Shown one piece after another: positions 7,454 through 16,125 of a DNA stretch of 36,788 bases. The DNA comes from an uncultured Pseudoclavibacter sp. (GTDB lineage: Bacteria > Actinomycetota > Actinomycetes > Actinomycetales > Microbacteriaceae). The translations under genes and the position numbers were made by a program. The notes under the pieces are model-generated. The model was not told the origin of the DNA, did not search any database, and saw only the letters and a program-made list of their open reading frames with translations. The stretch is from NCBI GenBank assembly GCA_946221025.1, contig CAMIMS010000018.1:1-36788 (forward strand). Reading direction: 5' to 3'. Each line of letters begins with the position of its first letter. Positions within the stretch are counted from its first letter, which is position 1.

Positions 7454-8695
7454 TCACAGGGGGAGGAGCAACCCCGCGAGCGCCGCGAGCAGCACGACCG
7501 CCCACGCGGGAACCTTCCACGACTCCAACGCCACGAACGCCACGACCACGAGCACGAGCGTCGCCGGGCCCGTGACCCCGGCGGTGAACACCGGGTTGTA
7601 GAGGGCTGCACCGAGAATCCCGACGACCGCGGCGTTCGCCCCCGCAAGCGCGCGGCGGGTGAGCGCATTCCCGCGCACCTGCTCCCAAAACGGCATCACA
7701 CCGATCAGCAGCAGCGCCCCCGGAAGAAAGATCGCGACCGTCGCGATGAGCGCGCCGATCCACCAGGAACTCCCGCCGACCGCGCCGAGGTACGTCGCGA
7801 ACGTGAACAGGGGCCCGGGCACCGCTTGCGCCGCCCCGTACCCGGCGATGAACGCATCCCGGCCGACAAGCCCTGAGGGCACAACGCCCTGTTCAAGCAG
7901 CGGCAGCACAACGTGGCCGCCCCCGAACACCAGCGCGCCCGCTCGATAAGCGGCATCGGCAAGCGCAACGTCGGGCCCGGCCACCGAGCGCGCGAGAACC
8001 GGCATCCCAATGAGTAGCATCGCGAACGCTACGAGGCACGTCACCGCGACCGGCACGCGTGTTCGAGAGTCGGCAGCGGATGAAGCGGGTGAAGCGGATG
8101 TGGACACAGCGCCAGCCCCCGGCGCAGCATCGCGAAGCACCGCCATCCCGAGTGCCCCCGCCACCACGATCGCCCCGACCTGCACGAACGGATTCGGGAT
8201 GAGCAGCACGCACCCGAACGCCGCAACCGCGATCCCGGCCCGCACCCGGTCGGTGACAAGCGACTTCGACATGCCCCACACCGCCTGCGCGACCACCGCG
8301 ACGGCCGCCGCTTTCACGCCGATCAGCCAACCCGCATCCGGGCCGACACCGATCACCGAAACGCCGAGCGCGAACGCGACCATGATGAGCGCCGAGGGCA
8401 GCGTGAAGCCGATCCACGCGGCGAGAAGCCCCGCGTATCCGGCGCGCTTGAGACCGATCGCCATGCCGACCTGGCTCGATGCGGGCCCGGGCAAGAACTG
8501 GCACAGGGCAACGAGTTCGGCGTATTCATCCTCGCTGAACCAGCCTCGCCGCTTCACGAATTCGTCGCGGAAATACCCGAGGTGGGCGACCGGCCCGCCG
8601 AATGAGGTGCATCCGAGGCGCAAAAAGATGAGGAGAACCTGAAGCGCGCTCGAGCGGCCGGATGCGGTGGGCGCTTGGCCCGGTGTCGTCGCCAC
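7454..8695 (-). CDS. chrA: chromate transporter, long-chain two-domain ChrA
   Basis: This 413-residue polytopic protein belongs to the CHR family, which exports chromate by coupling to ion gradients. Both halves are present: the first has LRLGCTSFGGPVAHLGYFRDEFV and LCQFLPGPASSQVGMAIG, and the second repeats the theme with YRAGALVFGGGHVVLPLL and GAAQAVPGPLFTFATYLGA. A linker of A/S/T-rich sequence joins them. GTG 8695 is chosen: the upstream frame is low quality, and TACACT lies eight bases before this GTG, so the mRNA is probably leaderless. A second GTG at 8701 is possible. Some CHR proteins carry sulfate rather than chromate. Confidence 0.88.
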   Translation of the reverse strand: MATTPGQAPTASGRSSALQVLLIFLRLGCTSFGGPVAHLGYFRDEFVKRRGWFSEDEYAELVALCQFLPGPASSQVGMAIGLKRAGYAGLLAAWIGFTLPSALIMVAFALGVSVIGVGPDAGWLIGVKAAAVAVVAQAVWGMSKSLVTDRVRAGIAVAAFGCVLLIPNPFVQVGAIVVAGALGMAVLRDAAPGAGAVSTSASPASSAADSRTRVPVAVTCLVAFAMLLIGMPVLARSVAGPDVALADAAYRAGALVFGGGHVVLPLLEQGVVPSGLVGRDAFIAGYGAAQAVPGPLFTFATYLGAVGGSSWWIGALIATVAIFLPGALLLIGVMPFWEQVRGNALTRRALAGANAAVVGILGAALYNPVFTAGVTGPATLVLVVVAFVALESWKVPAWAVVLLAALAGLLLPL

Positions 8696-8848
8696 GTGCA
8701 CCGAGTGTAGGCGGGAGGCGGTGCGGCCACAGTCTGCGGCTGGACGCGAGCGGCAAGCCGCAAGAACAACCGAACCTCCTCCACTCATCGCGCGCCACCT
8801 CCACAACGGCACGAGCACTCAGCAACCCTCAGCGCTACCCTTCGCCCC

Positions 8849-9958
8849 ATGAAGATGAAGTACTACTTCGGGCCGGATGCGGCCAGGCAGCTCGCCGCGC
8901 AACTCGACCTCGACCCGGAGGAGTACGCCGCCTGGGTCGCCCCGCGCGTGGACGACCTCGAGATCAAGGATCGCGTTGGCGTCTTTGCCGACGGGCTTCG
9001 CGACCGGCTGCCGAGCGACTACCTCGCGGCGCTTGATCACCTCATCCCGCGCCTTGGCCCCGAGCTCGAGGAAGGGCAGGGCTACTTCAACCATGCCTTC
9101 TACCTGTGGCCGGTGAGTCGGTTCATCGAAGACAACGGCATCGAGCATCCGGCCGAATCGCTCGTCGCGATCGAAGCGCTCACGCGAGCATTCACGGGGG
9201 AGTGGGCGGTGCGCCCGTTCCTCGAGCGCTATCCCGAACTCACAATGGCCAAAGCCCACGAGTGGTCGACGTCTGACAGCCACAATGTTCGCCGGCTCTC
9301 CACCGAAGGCATCCGCCCGCGCCTGCCGTGGGCTCGGGTGCACACCCCGTTCACCGTCGACCCGGCTCCGATCATCCCCATCCTCGATCGCCTCCACGCC
9401 GACCCGTCGACCTTCGTGCGCACATCGGTCGCGAATAACCTCAACGACATTTCGCGCACGCATCCGGGCCTGGCCATCGAAACGGCGCAACGCTGGATGC
9501 AGTCATCGCCCGCCGATGAAGGAGCCGCGGCCCGAACGGCGTGGACGGTCACCCGGGGCCTTCGGACCCTCGCGAAGAACGGCGATGCCGAAGCGCTCGC
9601 GATCTGCGGGTACGGCGCATCCGATATTCGCGTGATGGGCTTCGCCTTCCCGAGCGAAGCCGCTGTCGGCGAGGCGGCTGACCTCCAGGCCACTCTCCAT
9701 AACGACGGATCACAGTCCGCCGAAGTGCTCGTTGACTACCGGATTCACTTCCTCAAGAAGAACGGCGAGACCCGGCCGACCTCGTTCCGCTTCGGCCGCT
9801 TCACGCTCGCGCCCGGCGAGACGCGAACCATCAGCAAAACGCATCGCTTTCGCGTGACCGGAACGCGCACGTACTACCCGGGCGCGCACGCCGTCTCGCT
9901 CGTGGTCAACGGTCAGCCCACCGAAGAGGTGCCCTTCGACCTGTACGCGGCCACATAG
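8849..9958 (+). CDS. AlkC/AlkD-type DNA glycosylase with C-terminal Ig-like domain
   Basis: The 369-residue protein is a HEAT-like repeat DNA alkylation repair enzyme that removes alkylated bases such as 3-methyladenine. Diagnostic stretches are FLERYPELTMAKAHEWSTSD, VRRLSTEGIRPRLPW and HADPSTFVRTSVANNLNDIS, the AlkC/AlkD helical repeats. After about residue 265, LHNDGSQSAEVLVDYRIHFL and FTLAPGETRTISKTHRF form a beta-sandwich, the Ig-like tail known from one AlkC subgroup. ATG 8849 follows TACCCT by seven bases, a leaderless arrangement. The gene diverges from chrA with about 150 bp between starts. Confidence 0.85.
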   Translation: MKMKYYFGPDAARQLAAQLDLDPEEYAAWVAPRVDDLEIKDRVGVFADGLRDRLPSDYLAALDHLIPRLGPELEEGQGYFNHAFYLWPVSRFIEDNGIEHPAESLVAIEALTRAFTGEWAVRPFLERYPELTMAKAHEWSTSDSHNVRRLSTEGIRPRLPWARVHTPFTVDPAPIIPILDRLHADPSTFVRTSVANNLNDISRTHPGLAIETAQRWMQSSPADEGAAARTAWTVTRGLRTLAKNGDAEALAICGYGASDIRVMGFAFPSEAAVGEAADLQATLHNDGSQSAEVLVDYRIHFLKKNGETRPTSFRFGRFTLAPGETRTISKTHRFRVTGTRTYYPGAHAVSLVVNGQPTEEVPFDLYAAT

Positions 9959-10053
9959 CCGCCCCAGGTCACGTTTACCGGGTGACCCAAAACTAGGCGG
10001 GTTCGCTGTGCGAACGTCGTTCCAGAGCCGATGAAGCCCCAGGAGTTGATCTT

Positions 10054-11775
10054 TTGTCCCACCCCGAGGCACACGCCCAGCCGGCCACCCAGTCACCCGT
10101 GACAGAGCAGTCGCGGCCGGCCGACGAACCGAAATCGAACAGCGTCGCTGTGCGCAGCGCCGCCGATGCGAAGTCGCGTTCGGTCGCACCCGACTTCGCG
10201 CGCGGCATCGCCCTATGGGGCATTGCGCTCGCCAATGTGCCGACCGCGTGGATTACTACCAATATGGATGCGCCGCGGGCGGGCATGTTCGGCGGCACCG
10301 GTCTCGAGCAGACGCCGCTCGAGCAGATCCTCATCATGTTCCACGCCATGTTCGTGCACGTGCGGGGCCTGCCGATGTTCTCGACACTGCTCGGCGTTGG
10401 CGTCGGCATGATCGCGGTGAGCCTGTGGAAGAAGGGATACACGAACGGTGCCGTGCGTCGGGTGCTTGCCCGCCGCTACTTCTTCCTGTTCCTCTTTGGT
10501 GCCGTGCACGCCGTATTCCTCTTTTTCGGCGACATCATGAGCACCTACGGTCTCGCGGGCATCCTGTGCGGGCTCATGGTCGGTTTGCGCGACTGGCTCA
10601 TCAAGCTGATCGCGGGCATTCTCTTCGGCGTCACCATCGTGCAGGCGTCAATTGGCGCGATCATGTTCGCGCTCGTAGACATTCCGTTCGACCCCACGGG
10701 CCAGAGCATGATTGGGGCTGCGGCCGACGACGGGTATCTCGGATGGATGCTCATGGGACTGATGGGCCTTGCGTTCCAGCCGTTCGCCGTCCTCGGGGTG
10801 CTTCCGCTGGTGATGATCGGATTCCTGTGGGGTCGCCAGGGCGTATTCCGCAACATCGACAAGCACTCGCGAAAGCTCTGGGTGTGGACGGCCGTGGCCG
10901 CCGCTGTCATCCTGCTGGTGGGCGTGCCGTGGGGGCTTAGCGGAATCGGCGTTCTTCCCGGCGAGTGGAACATGTCGCTCACGATGCTCAACCAGGGGCT
11001 CGGCATGCTCACCGGCCCCGGCATTCTCGCGGCGATCATGCTGGCGCTGCGTCCGGTGCAGCGAACGATCGATGAGCGCCGTGCCCGCGGCGAAGAAGCG
11101 ATGGTGCCGACGGTCTTGGTGCCCTTCGTGGCGCTCGGCAAGCGCTCGATGAGCGGGTACCTCGCCCAGTCGGTGCTGCTGTTCATCCTTGTGCTGCCGT
11201 TCACCTTCGGACTCGGCCGCGACTTCGGCATTCCGGGCCAGATGCTGATCGCCACCGGTGTGTGGCTCGCGACGCTCCTCGGGGCCTGGGCGCTCGAGGC
11301 CGCTGGCAAGCAGGGTCCGTTCGAGTGGCTGCACCGCCGACTCTCGTACGGCAAGGGCCTGCAGAACCCGTACCAGTGGACCGCGAAGGAGATCGAGCGC
11401 GCCCGGCAGGGCAAGCCGGTTCTCATCGGCTACCCGGATGGGGAGTTCGGCCAGCAGCAGGCCGTGCCCTCGGGTGGTGTGCTGCCGGCTTCGCCGCAGC
11501 CGATGCAGCAGGCACCGGGCATGCCGGTGGGCGCGCCTGCGCAGCAAGCGCCGGGCGTGCCAGAGGGTGCGCATCCGCAATACGCGCAGCCCCAGCCCCA
11601 GCCCCAGCCGCAGGCCCAGCAACCGCACGACTACGGAGCCCAGCCTCAGCAGCCGGGATATCCGCAGGCTCAGCAGCAGGCCGCGCCGCAGCCCGGTTAC
11701 TTCGAGCCGCAGTACCCGCACGGCGGTGCCCAGCAGCAACCGATGCCGCCGCAAGAGCCTCCGCGGAGCAACTGA
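10054..11775 (+). CDS. DUF418-family membrane protein with Gln/Pro-rich tail
   Basis: The 573-residue protein starts at TTG 10054, supported by AGGAG eight bases upstream. After an acidic/Ser-rich N-terminus it has VAPDFARGIALWGIALANVP, the usual opening of DUF418 proteins, about ten membrane helices, and the C-terminal DUF418 signature RSMSGYLAQSVLLFILVLPF with WLATLLGAWALEAAGKQGPFEWLHRRLSYG. The last ~110 residues are a low-complexity Q/P/A/G tail (QPQPQPQPQAQQ and similar), probably cytoplasmic and disordered. The biochemical function of DUF418 is unproven. Confidence 0.85.
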   Translation: MSHPEAHAQPATQSPVTEQSRPADEPKSNSVAVRSAADAKSRSVAPDFARGIALWGIALANVPTAWITTNMDAPRAGMFGGTGLEQTPLEQILIMFHAMFVHVRGLPMFSTLLGVGVGMIAVSLWKKGYTNGAVRRVLARRYFFLFLFGAVHAVFLFFGDIMSTYGLAGILCGLMVGLRDWLIKLIAGILFGVTIVQASIGAIMFALVDIPFDPTGQSMIGAAADDGYLGWMLMGLMGLAFQPFAVLGVLPLVMIGFLWGRQGVFRNIDKHSRKLWVWTAVAAAVILLVGVPWGLSGIGVLPGEWNMSLTMLNQGLGMLTGPGILAAIMLALRPVQRTIDERRARGEEAMVPTVLVPFVALGKRSMSGYLAQSVLLFILVLPFTFGLGRDFGIPGQMLIATGVWLATLLGAWALEAAGKQGPFEWLHRRLSYGKGLQNPYQWTAKEIERARQGKPVLIGYPDGEFGQQQAVPSGGVLPASPQPMQQAPGMPVGAPAQQAPGVPEGAHPQYAQPQPQPQPQAQQPHDYGAQPQQPGYPQAQQQAAPQPGYFEPQYPHGGAQQQPMPPQEPPRSN

Positions 11776-11806
11776 CGCTCGACTCGGTCGACGCCGAGCC
11801 GCAGAC

Positions 11807-11851
11807 CGCGAACCCGGGTATTCGCCGAACCGCTGTATGCCCGGGTTCGCG
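11807..11851 (+). terminator. hairpin after the DUF418 gene
   Basis: A perfect 12-bp inverted repeat (CGCGAACCCGGG at 11807-11818, CCCGGGTTCGCG at 11840-11851) with a 21-base loop lies 32 bases past the DUF418 stop, between two convergent genes. There is no T-tract, so it could be a factor-dependent or bidirectional terminator. Confidence 0.5.
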
Positions 11852-11931
11852 CATGTTGAGTGAGGCGCGTTCGCATAGCGCGCGGTGACGGCTGGCGCTG
11901 ACGTTCGGCCGTGAACATCATCGGGCGGGCC

Positions 11932-12378
11932 TTAAGCGCCTGCGAAACCCGCAAGGGTCACGATGCACCCCGCCGCGAGCAGAATGACCTTGAGTGCTTC
12001 AAGCGCGACGTACCACAGGTGCTGTAACGAGCGCGATGTTCCCGCACCGTGCTCGAGAACGTGGCGTGATCGACGCCGCAAAAGCGGCCGAACAATGGCT
12101 AGCTGCACCACGAGCACAATGACCGCGCTAAGGAGCAACGGCGAACCGAACCCCTCGCTCAGTGACGCGAGCGTTGCAAACGCGACGATCGCCGCCAGCA
12201 CGCATTCGCAAGCGTTGAGCGCGCGAAACACGATCTGTCCGATCCCGAGACCGAGCTCGGTCGTGATGCCCGGCGCCCGAAACTTCAATGGCGCTTCGAT
12301 GAACGAAATGCCGAGCACCATCCCCATCCATACCAGTCCGATACCGGCGGCGGTCAGTTGAAGCGCATCGTGTGTCAC
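11932..12378 (-). CDS. small membrane protein, four predicted helices
   Basis: The 148-residue protein has hydrophobic segments LTAAGIGLVWMGMVLGISFI, ALNACECVLAAIVAFATLAS, PLLLSAVIVLVVQLAIVRPL and VALEALKVILLAAGCIVTLA. The FIEAPLKF and GQIVFRALN stretches recall small DUF4149/DUF1772-type proteins, but I do not assign a family. GTG 12378 is taken because the longer frame would run across the divergent gene. The start regions of the two genes are only 83 bp apart, so they may share control. Confidence 0.6.
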   Translation of the reverse strand: MTHDALQLTAAGIGLVWMGMVLGISFIEAPLKFRAPGITTELGLGIGQIVFRALNACECVLAAIVAFATLASLSEGFGSPLLLSAVIVLVVQLAIVRPLLRRRSRHVLEHGAGTSRSLQHLWYVALEALKVILLAAGCIVTLAGFAGA

Positions 12379-12422
12379 CTCTTCACCGTACGCCTCGACG
12401 CGCGCACGATCACGAACCCGCC

Positions 12423-12452
12423 TTGCAAGTTCCTGAAACGCGAAGATATCAT
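12423..12452 (+). promoter_or_regulatory. promoter of the wHTH-MNT / HEPN operon
   Basis: TTGCAA (12423-12428) and TATCAT (12447-12452) are separated by 18 bp, and GTG 12461 follows eight bases later. The mRNA is therefore probably leaderless. As the first gene encodes a winged helix, autoregulation here is plausible. Confidence 0.6.
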
Positions 12453-12460
12453 TCGGTTTT

Positions 12461-13093
12461 GTGAAGGAACAGCCGGGTTCGCTCACCCCGTTCATCCGCT
12501 CGGATGCGGTCGGGGCGATTCTCGCGGAAACCCTCGGGACGCCCGGCCGCGAGAGCTCGCTCACAGACCTCGCCACCGCGACCGGCGTGAGTCTTCCCGT
12601 CGTGCACCGCGAAGTGGGGCGGCTTGTCGACGCCGATGTGCTCACCGAACGCCGCGTTGGCCGAAGCCGCCTCGTCGCCGCGAACGAAGCGCATCCGCTC
12701 TTCTCGCTCATGCGGGACCTCGTCGATGCGACCTACGGCCCCGTGCCCATCCTGCGCGAGCTCTTTGACGGCGTGAGCGGGGTGGACGGTGTCTTCATCT
12801 ACGGCTCGTGGGCCGCGCGCCGATCGGGCGAGCCCGGGCCGTACCCGAACGATCTCGATGTGCTCGCGGTTGGCCGCCCGAGCAGGCGCGTCCTCGCAGA
12901 CATCGCCGCCACGGCTGGCGAGCGGCTCGGCCTGCCGGTGAACGTGACGAGGCTCAGCGCTGAGGAATGGGAGGCGGATGAGCCAACGCCGTTCGTGCAA
13001 ACCGTTCGCGAACGCCCGCTCATTCGGGTGCTGCCGGTCGACGCGAGCGACAGCTCATCAAGGCGTGACTCGGTCGGGGGAGTGAACGCATGA
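12461..13093 (+). CDS. winged-helix nucleotidyltransferase, MNT-type antitoxin
   Basis: In this 210-residue protein residues 15-75 are a winged helix (SLTDLATATGVSLPVVHREVGRL, quoted in part) and residues 108-180 are a minimal nucleotidyltransferase: YGSWAARRSGEPGPYPNDLDV gives G115-S116 and D131-x-D133, the GS...DxD motif that binds nucleotide and metal. MNT antitoxins modify their HEPN partner by adding AMP units to a Tyr near the HEPN active site. The next gene is a HEPN protein starting inside this stop (ATGA, 13090-13093), the expected pairing. The fused DNA-binding domain suggests it also represses its own promoter. Confidence 0.8.
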   Translation: MKEQPGSLTPFIRSDAVGAILAETLGTPGRESSLTDLATATGVSLPVVHREVGRLVDADVLTERRVGRSRLVAANEAHPLFSLMRDLVDATYGPVPILRELFDGVSGVDGVFIYGSWAARRSGEPGPYPNDLDVLAVGRPSRRVLADIAATAGERLGLPVNVTRLSAEEWEADEPTPFVQTVRERPLIRVLPVDASDSSSRRDSVGGVNA

Positions 13094-13665
13094 GTGCGGA
13101 GCGCAACGAGAACAGCGGGCCACGCGACCGGTCGGCGAAACCGAAGTCGAATCCGCGTGCGCAGACAGCGCATCCGGAGGCGATTGAGCAGATGATTCAG
13201 GCCCGGCGCCTGGAATCGGTCGCCGTGAATCCGGGCCACGCCCGCGAGGTGCTTCGCATGGCGAGCCAGCACCTGCAGACGGCTCGAGTGCTCGCCGAGA
13301 CTGCCGACCAGGCGATGGCGTTCACGGCCTGCTACGACGCCGCTCGAAAGGCCCTCACCGCGGTGCTCGCCGCGCATGGGCTGCGTGCGCGATCGGCCGG
13401 CGGGTCGCATCAGGCAACCGGCCGTGCCGCGGCCGGGTTCATCCAAGACTCGTCACTCGGCGAATTCGAATGGATGCGGCAGGTGCGTAACGCGACCGAA
13501 TATCCGGCCGAAGACCGGCCCGCCGCGACCGAAGACGATGTGGCCGAGGGAATCGATGCCGCCGAGCGCATCATTCGCGCCTGCGAACTGCACCTTGCGA
13601 GCGTGATTGACCTTGACGACTCCGGCGCGGGCGAAGGCGGCCCTGAGGATGCTCCGAAGCGGTAG
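13090..13665 (+). CDS. HEPN-domain protein, partner of the MNT gene
   Basis: The 191-residue protein has a basic, disordered N-terminus (about 30 residues) and then a HEPN helical bundle: AFTACYDAARKALTAVLAAH and the C-terminal motif MRQVRNATEYP. Canonical HEPN RNases have R-x(4-6)-H; here R133-N-A-T-E-Y138 ends in Tyr, and no His lies at the expected spacing. That Tyr may be the residue modified by the MNT partner, but without the His RNase activity is doubtful. The operon overlap supports a toxin-antitoxin or regulatory pair. Confidence 0.75.
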   Translation: MSAERNENSGPRDRSAKPKSNPRAQTAHPEAIEQMIQARRLESVAVNPGHAREVLRMASQHLQTARVLAETADQAMAFTACYDAARKALTAVLAAHGLRARSAGGSHQATGRAAAGFIQDSSLGEFEWMRQVRNATEYPAEDRPAATEDDVAEGIDAAERIIRACELHLASVIDLDDSGAGEGGPEDAPKR

Positions 13666-13706
13666 CGCTCCTCACGCCGCGAACGGGTGAGCCCGACGCG
13701 AACGCG

Positions 13707-15056
13707 CTAGCCCCCGTTCACTCGACGCATCCGCGGCCAGCCCGCGAGCAACCAGGCCGTCGCAGCGAACACGAGCAGCACGCCCACCGCACCCGCGCCC
13801 ATATACCCGAGCGCGAGCACCGCCCCGATGCCCGCGATGCCGAACAGGGTCGCGACGATCACGGCCCACAGGCGCATGGGCCCTGGCCGCTGAGCGGGCA
13901 GCGCCGATTCGAGACGCGGTGCGAGCACACAGCATCCGGCCGAGACGACGATCACGGCGATCAACCAGATGGGCCGGGTCGCCCACCACGACGGTGACTG
14001 CGGCTCGGGGAATGGCAGCCCGATCAGGTGCTGGGCGAGAATCACGACCCCCATCGCCACGGTGTGCCAGAGGTACAGCGTCATGCCGTACTTGCCGAGA
14101 ACCCCCACCGACACGAGCACTGGCCGCGAGCGCATCGCGGCACGGATGAGCGGGCGCAGCAGAACGAAGCCAAAGAACTGCACGAGGGTCAGCACGACGA
14201 TCGAGAACGTCGGCGGGTTCAAGTTGTCGAGCATGTCGTTCGAATAGCCGAGCCCGAAGGTGAGGAGCGCCATCACTCCGAACCCGCCGAGGAGGCCAAG
14301 CGCCGCGGCCCGCTTCGGGATGCGGTCGGCGCCGCCACCAAAGAGCACGAAACCGAGCTGCTGGGCGAACAGCCACACGGCCAGCCAGTTGATCGCCTGC
14401 ACGCCCGGAACCCCAAACGCCGCGAGCGCATCCACGAGCGCCGCCGCCACGCACAGCCCGGTGAGCACCGCAATGGGGTTGCGCTCATGCATCCGCCACA
14501 TCACCGGGACGAGCGCGGTCGCGATGGCGTACACCGGGATGAACCACAGCGGCTCGGCGAGGCGAAACGAGATGGACTTCGCCGAGTCAAACCCGGCCGC
14601 AAGCCCGATGAGCACCGAAACGATGAGCACCGCGAACATCGCGATGCATGCGGGAGCAAACAGCCGGATGCCGCGCTTTCGCAGATATACCGAGACGGGC
14701 TCCCCGCGGCGACGAACGCTCTGCCAGCTGGTCGCGCTCGCGAAGCCGCCGGTGATGAAGAAGGTCGGCATGATCATGAACAGCCACGTTCCCCACGCGA
14801 GCGGCTGATAGTTGTCGAGCGCGTTCGTGGCGCGAAGCGGCTCACCCGCGACCCCCATCTGCATGGCGTGGAGCACCACCACCAGCGGCAGGCACAGCGC
14901 CCTTGCCGCATCGATGCTCAGGTCGCGCCCGGCGGGAATCTCGATGGCGCCGTTGGGCCGTGCGGATGTCCCATTGCGGTCAGGGGCGATGGTTTGGGGA
15001 GCGGCCGGGGCCGGGCGTGCCGGTTGTGATGACCTCGAATGCCCGTCCTCGACCAT
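13707..15056 (-). CDS. acyltransferase 3 family membrane protein
   Basis: This 449-residue integral membrane protein begins, after a Ser/Pro-rich 40-residue lead, with DLSIDAARALCLPLVVVLHA, the typical first helix and catalytic His of the acyltransferase 3 superfamily. It continues with FMIMPTFFITGGFASATSW, YLRKRGIRLFAPACIAMF and about eight further helices. Such proteins transfer acyl groups to cell-surface glycans, lipids or exported metabolites. ATG 15056 is chosen for AAGGGA six bases upstream and because a longer frame would cover the divergent promoter. The acceptor cannot be predicted. Confidence 0.83.
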   Translation of the reverse strand: MVEDGHSRSSQPARPAPAAPQTIAPDRNGTSARPNGAIEIPAGRDLSIDAARALCLPLVVVLHAMQMGVAGEPLRATNALDNYQPLAWGTWLFMIMPTFFITGGFASATSWQSVRRRGEPVSVYLRKRGIRLFAPACIAMFAVLIVSVLIGLAAGFDSAKSISFRLAEPLWFIPVYAIATALVPVMWRMHERNPIAVLTGLCVAAALVDALAAFGVPGVQAINWLAVWLFAQQLGFVLFGGGADRIPKRAAALGLLGGFGVMALLTFGLGYSNDMLDNLNPPTFSIVVLTLVQFFGFVLLRPLIRAAMRSRPVLVSVGVLGKYGMTLYLWHTVAMGVVILAQHLIGLPFPEPQSPSWWATRPIWLIAVIVVSAGCCVLAPRLESALPAQRPGPMRLWAVIVATLFGIAGIGAVLALGYMGAGAVGVLLVFAATAWLLAGWPRMRRVNGG

Positions 15057-15240
15057 GGCGATCCCTTCTGAATGCTGGTGGCGCTCTGCCGTGTGGGCGC
15101 TCGGGCCATCATGCCTGAGCCGCGAGCACGCGCCGAGAACGCCCGTGCCCACCGTCGTTCGACGCGTTTTCGGCCACCCCTCTGTGGCAAGCTTCTCCCA
15201 GGATTCTCTCAACCTGAGGGGAACTTTCCGGAGGAGCGGC

Positions 15241-15954
15241 ATGCAGTCTCATACCTACAATCAGCCCGAACCGGGCTACAACCAGCCCGCACAGGGCTAC
15301 AACCAGCCCGTGCAGGGGTACAACCCGCCACCGCAGAAGAAGACGAACGGATTGGCGATCGCCTCGCTCATCGTGGCGTTCATCGTCGCCCCGGTCGGCG
15401 CGATTCTCGGTCACGTGAGCCTCGGCCAGATCAAGAAGAACAACGAGGGCGGCCGCGGGCTCGCGCTCGCGGGCATCATCATCGGATGGGCGTTCACGGC
15501 CATTGGTCTCATCATCTCGATCTTCATGATCATGGGTGCGATGGCGGCCATCAACGCCGCGAACGAGTACGCCGAGACGCAGTCGTCGTACAGCGCGGAG
15601 CCCGCCTACACCGAGGACCCGTACGAGACCGAAGCCGCCGCCGAGCCGAGCGAGACGACTGACCCGGCCCAGGCCGGTGGCGCCGCTGGCTTCACCTACA
15701 CGCAGGAGTTCTGCGGCGCGTTCTACGACGCCGCGACCGGCACCGGCGTGAAGACCGAGAACGGCCGCCTGACCGACGAGGCGAAGAAGTCATGGGAGCG
15801 CCTCATCGCGATGGAGTCGCCGAACAAGGGCACCTACCAGAAGATGTACGACGCGCTCGCGAACGGCAAATACGACTCGAACCTGTCGACCGAGTACTCG
15901 GACGCTGTCCAGCAGGACGTCAAGGGCTGCATCGCGGCCGGGTACAACCCGTAA
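15241..15954 (+). CDS. DUF4190-domain membrane protein with extracytoplasmic domain
   Basis: The 237-residue protein starts at ATG 15241 with GAGGAG just upstream. Residues 5-30 hold three imperfect GYNQPxQ repeats. A DUF4190 two-helix unit follows (NGLAIASLIVAFIVAPVGAI, LGHVSLGQIKKNNEGGRGLA, LAGIIIGWAFTAIGLIISIF). An acidic E/T/S/A-rich linker leads to a ~90-residue C-terminal domain with two Cys (EFCGAFYD and VKGCIAAGYN) that could form a disulfide outside the cell. The function is unknown; similar proteins are common on actinobacterial membranes. Confidence 0.8.
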   Translation: MQSHTYNQPEPGYNQPAQGYNQPVQGYNPPPQKKTNGLAIASLIVAFIVAPVGAILGHVSLGQIKKNNEGGRGLALAGIIIGWAFTAIGLIISIFMIMGAMAAINAANEYAETQSSYSAEPAYTEDPYETEAAAEPSETTDPAQAGGAAGFTYTQEFCGAFYDAATGTGVKTENGRLTDEAKKSWERLIAMESPNKGTYQKMYDALANGKYDSNLSTEYSDAVQQDVKGCIAAGYNP

Positions 15955-16045
15955 ACCGACTGCCCGCATCAGTTCGTGGCCCGGCCCCGGAAGGTGACCG
16001 GGCCACATCCGTTTCAGAATCTGTTTCTGGCCCATGTGAAGCGCG

Positions 16046-16083
16046 AAAAGGGCGCCCCATCCTCCGGGATGGGGCGCCCTTTT
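16046..16083. terminator. strong bidirectional intrinsic terminator
   Basis: A perfect 17-bp inverted repeat (arm AAAAGGGCGCCCCATCC) encloses the tetraloop TCCG. The A-run on one arm and T-run on the other allow termination in both directions. It lies between two convergent genes, the DUF4190 gene (+) and the 268-residue membrane protein gene (-). Confidence 0.92.
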
Positions 16084-16125
16084 GCGGAATGTCGCGAGTG
16101 CGACTCCTGCGAGATCGGACGCTGC

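Noticed and set aside
11580..11625. CAGCCC-type tandem repeats as a DNA repeat element
   Set aside because: They encode the Gln/Pro tail of the DUF418 protein in frame, so protein low complexity explains them.
10648..11754. Arg/Leu-rich minus-strand frame opposite the DUF418 gene
   Set aside because: It is a composition artefact of the coding strand and its Gln/Pro repeats; there is no ribosome-binding site or family.
14028..15029. Long plus-strand frame opposite the acyltransferase
   Set aside because: It is Arg/His-rich low-complexity sequence with no domain; the minus strand encodes a recognisable membrane enzyme.
15241..15330. Short tandem repeats at the start of the DUF4190 gene as a CRISPR or regulatory repeat
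   Set aside because: They are imperfect 27-base-scale repeats encoding GYNQPxQ in frame, with no spacer structure.
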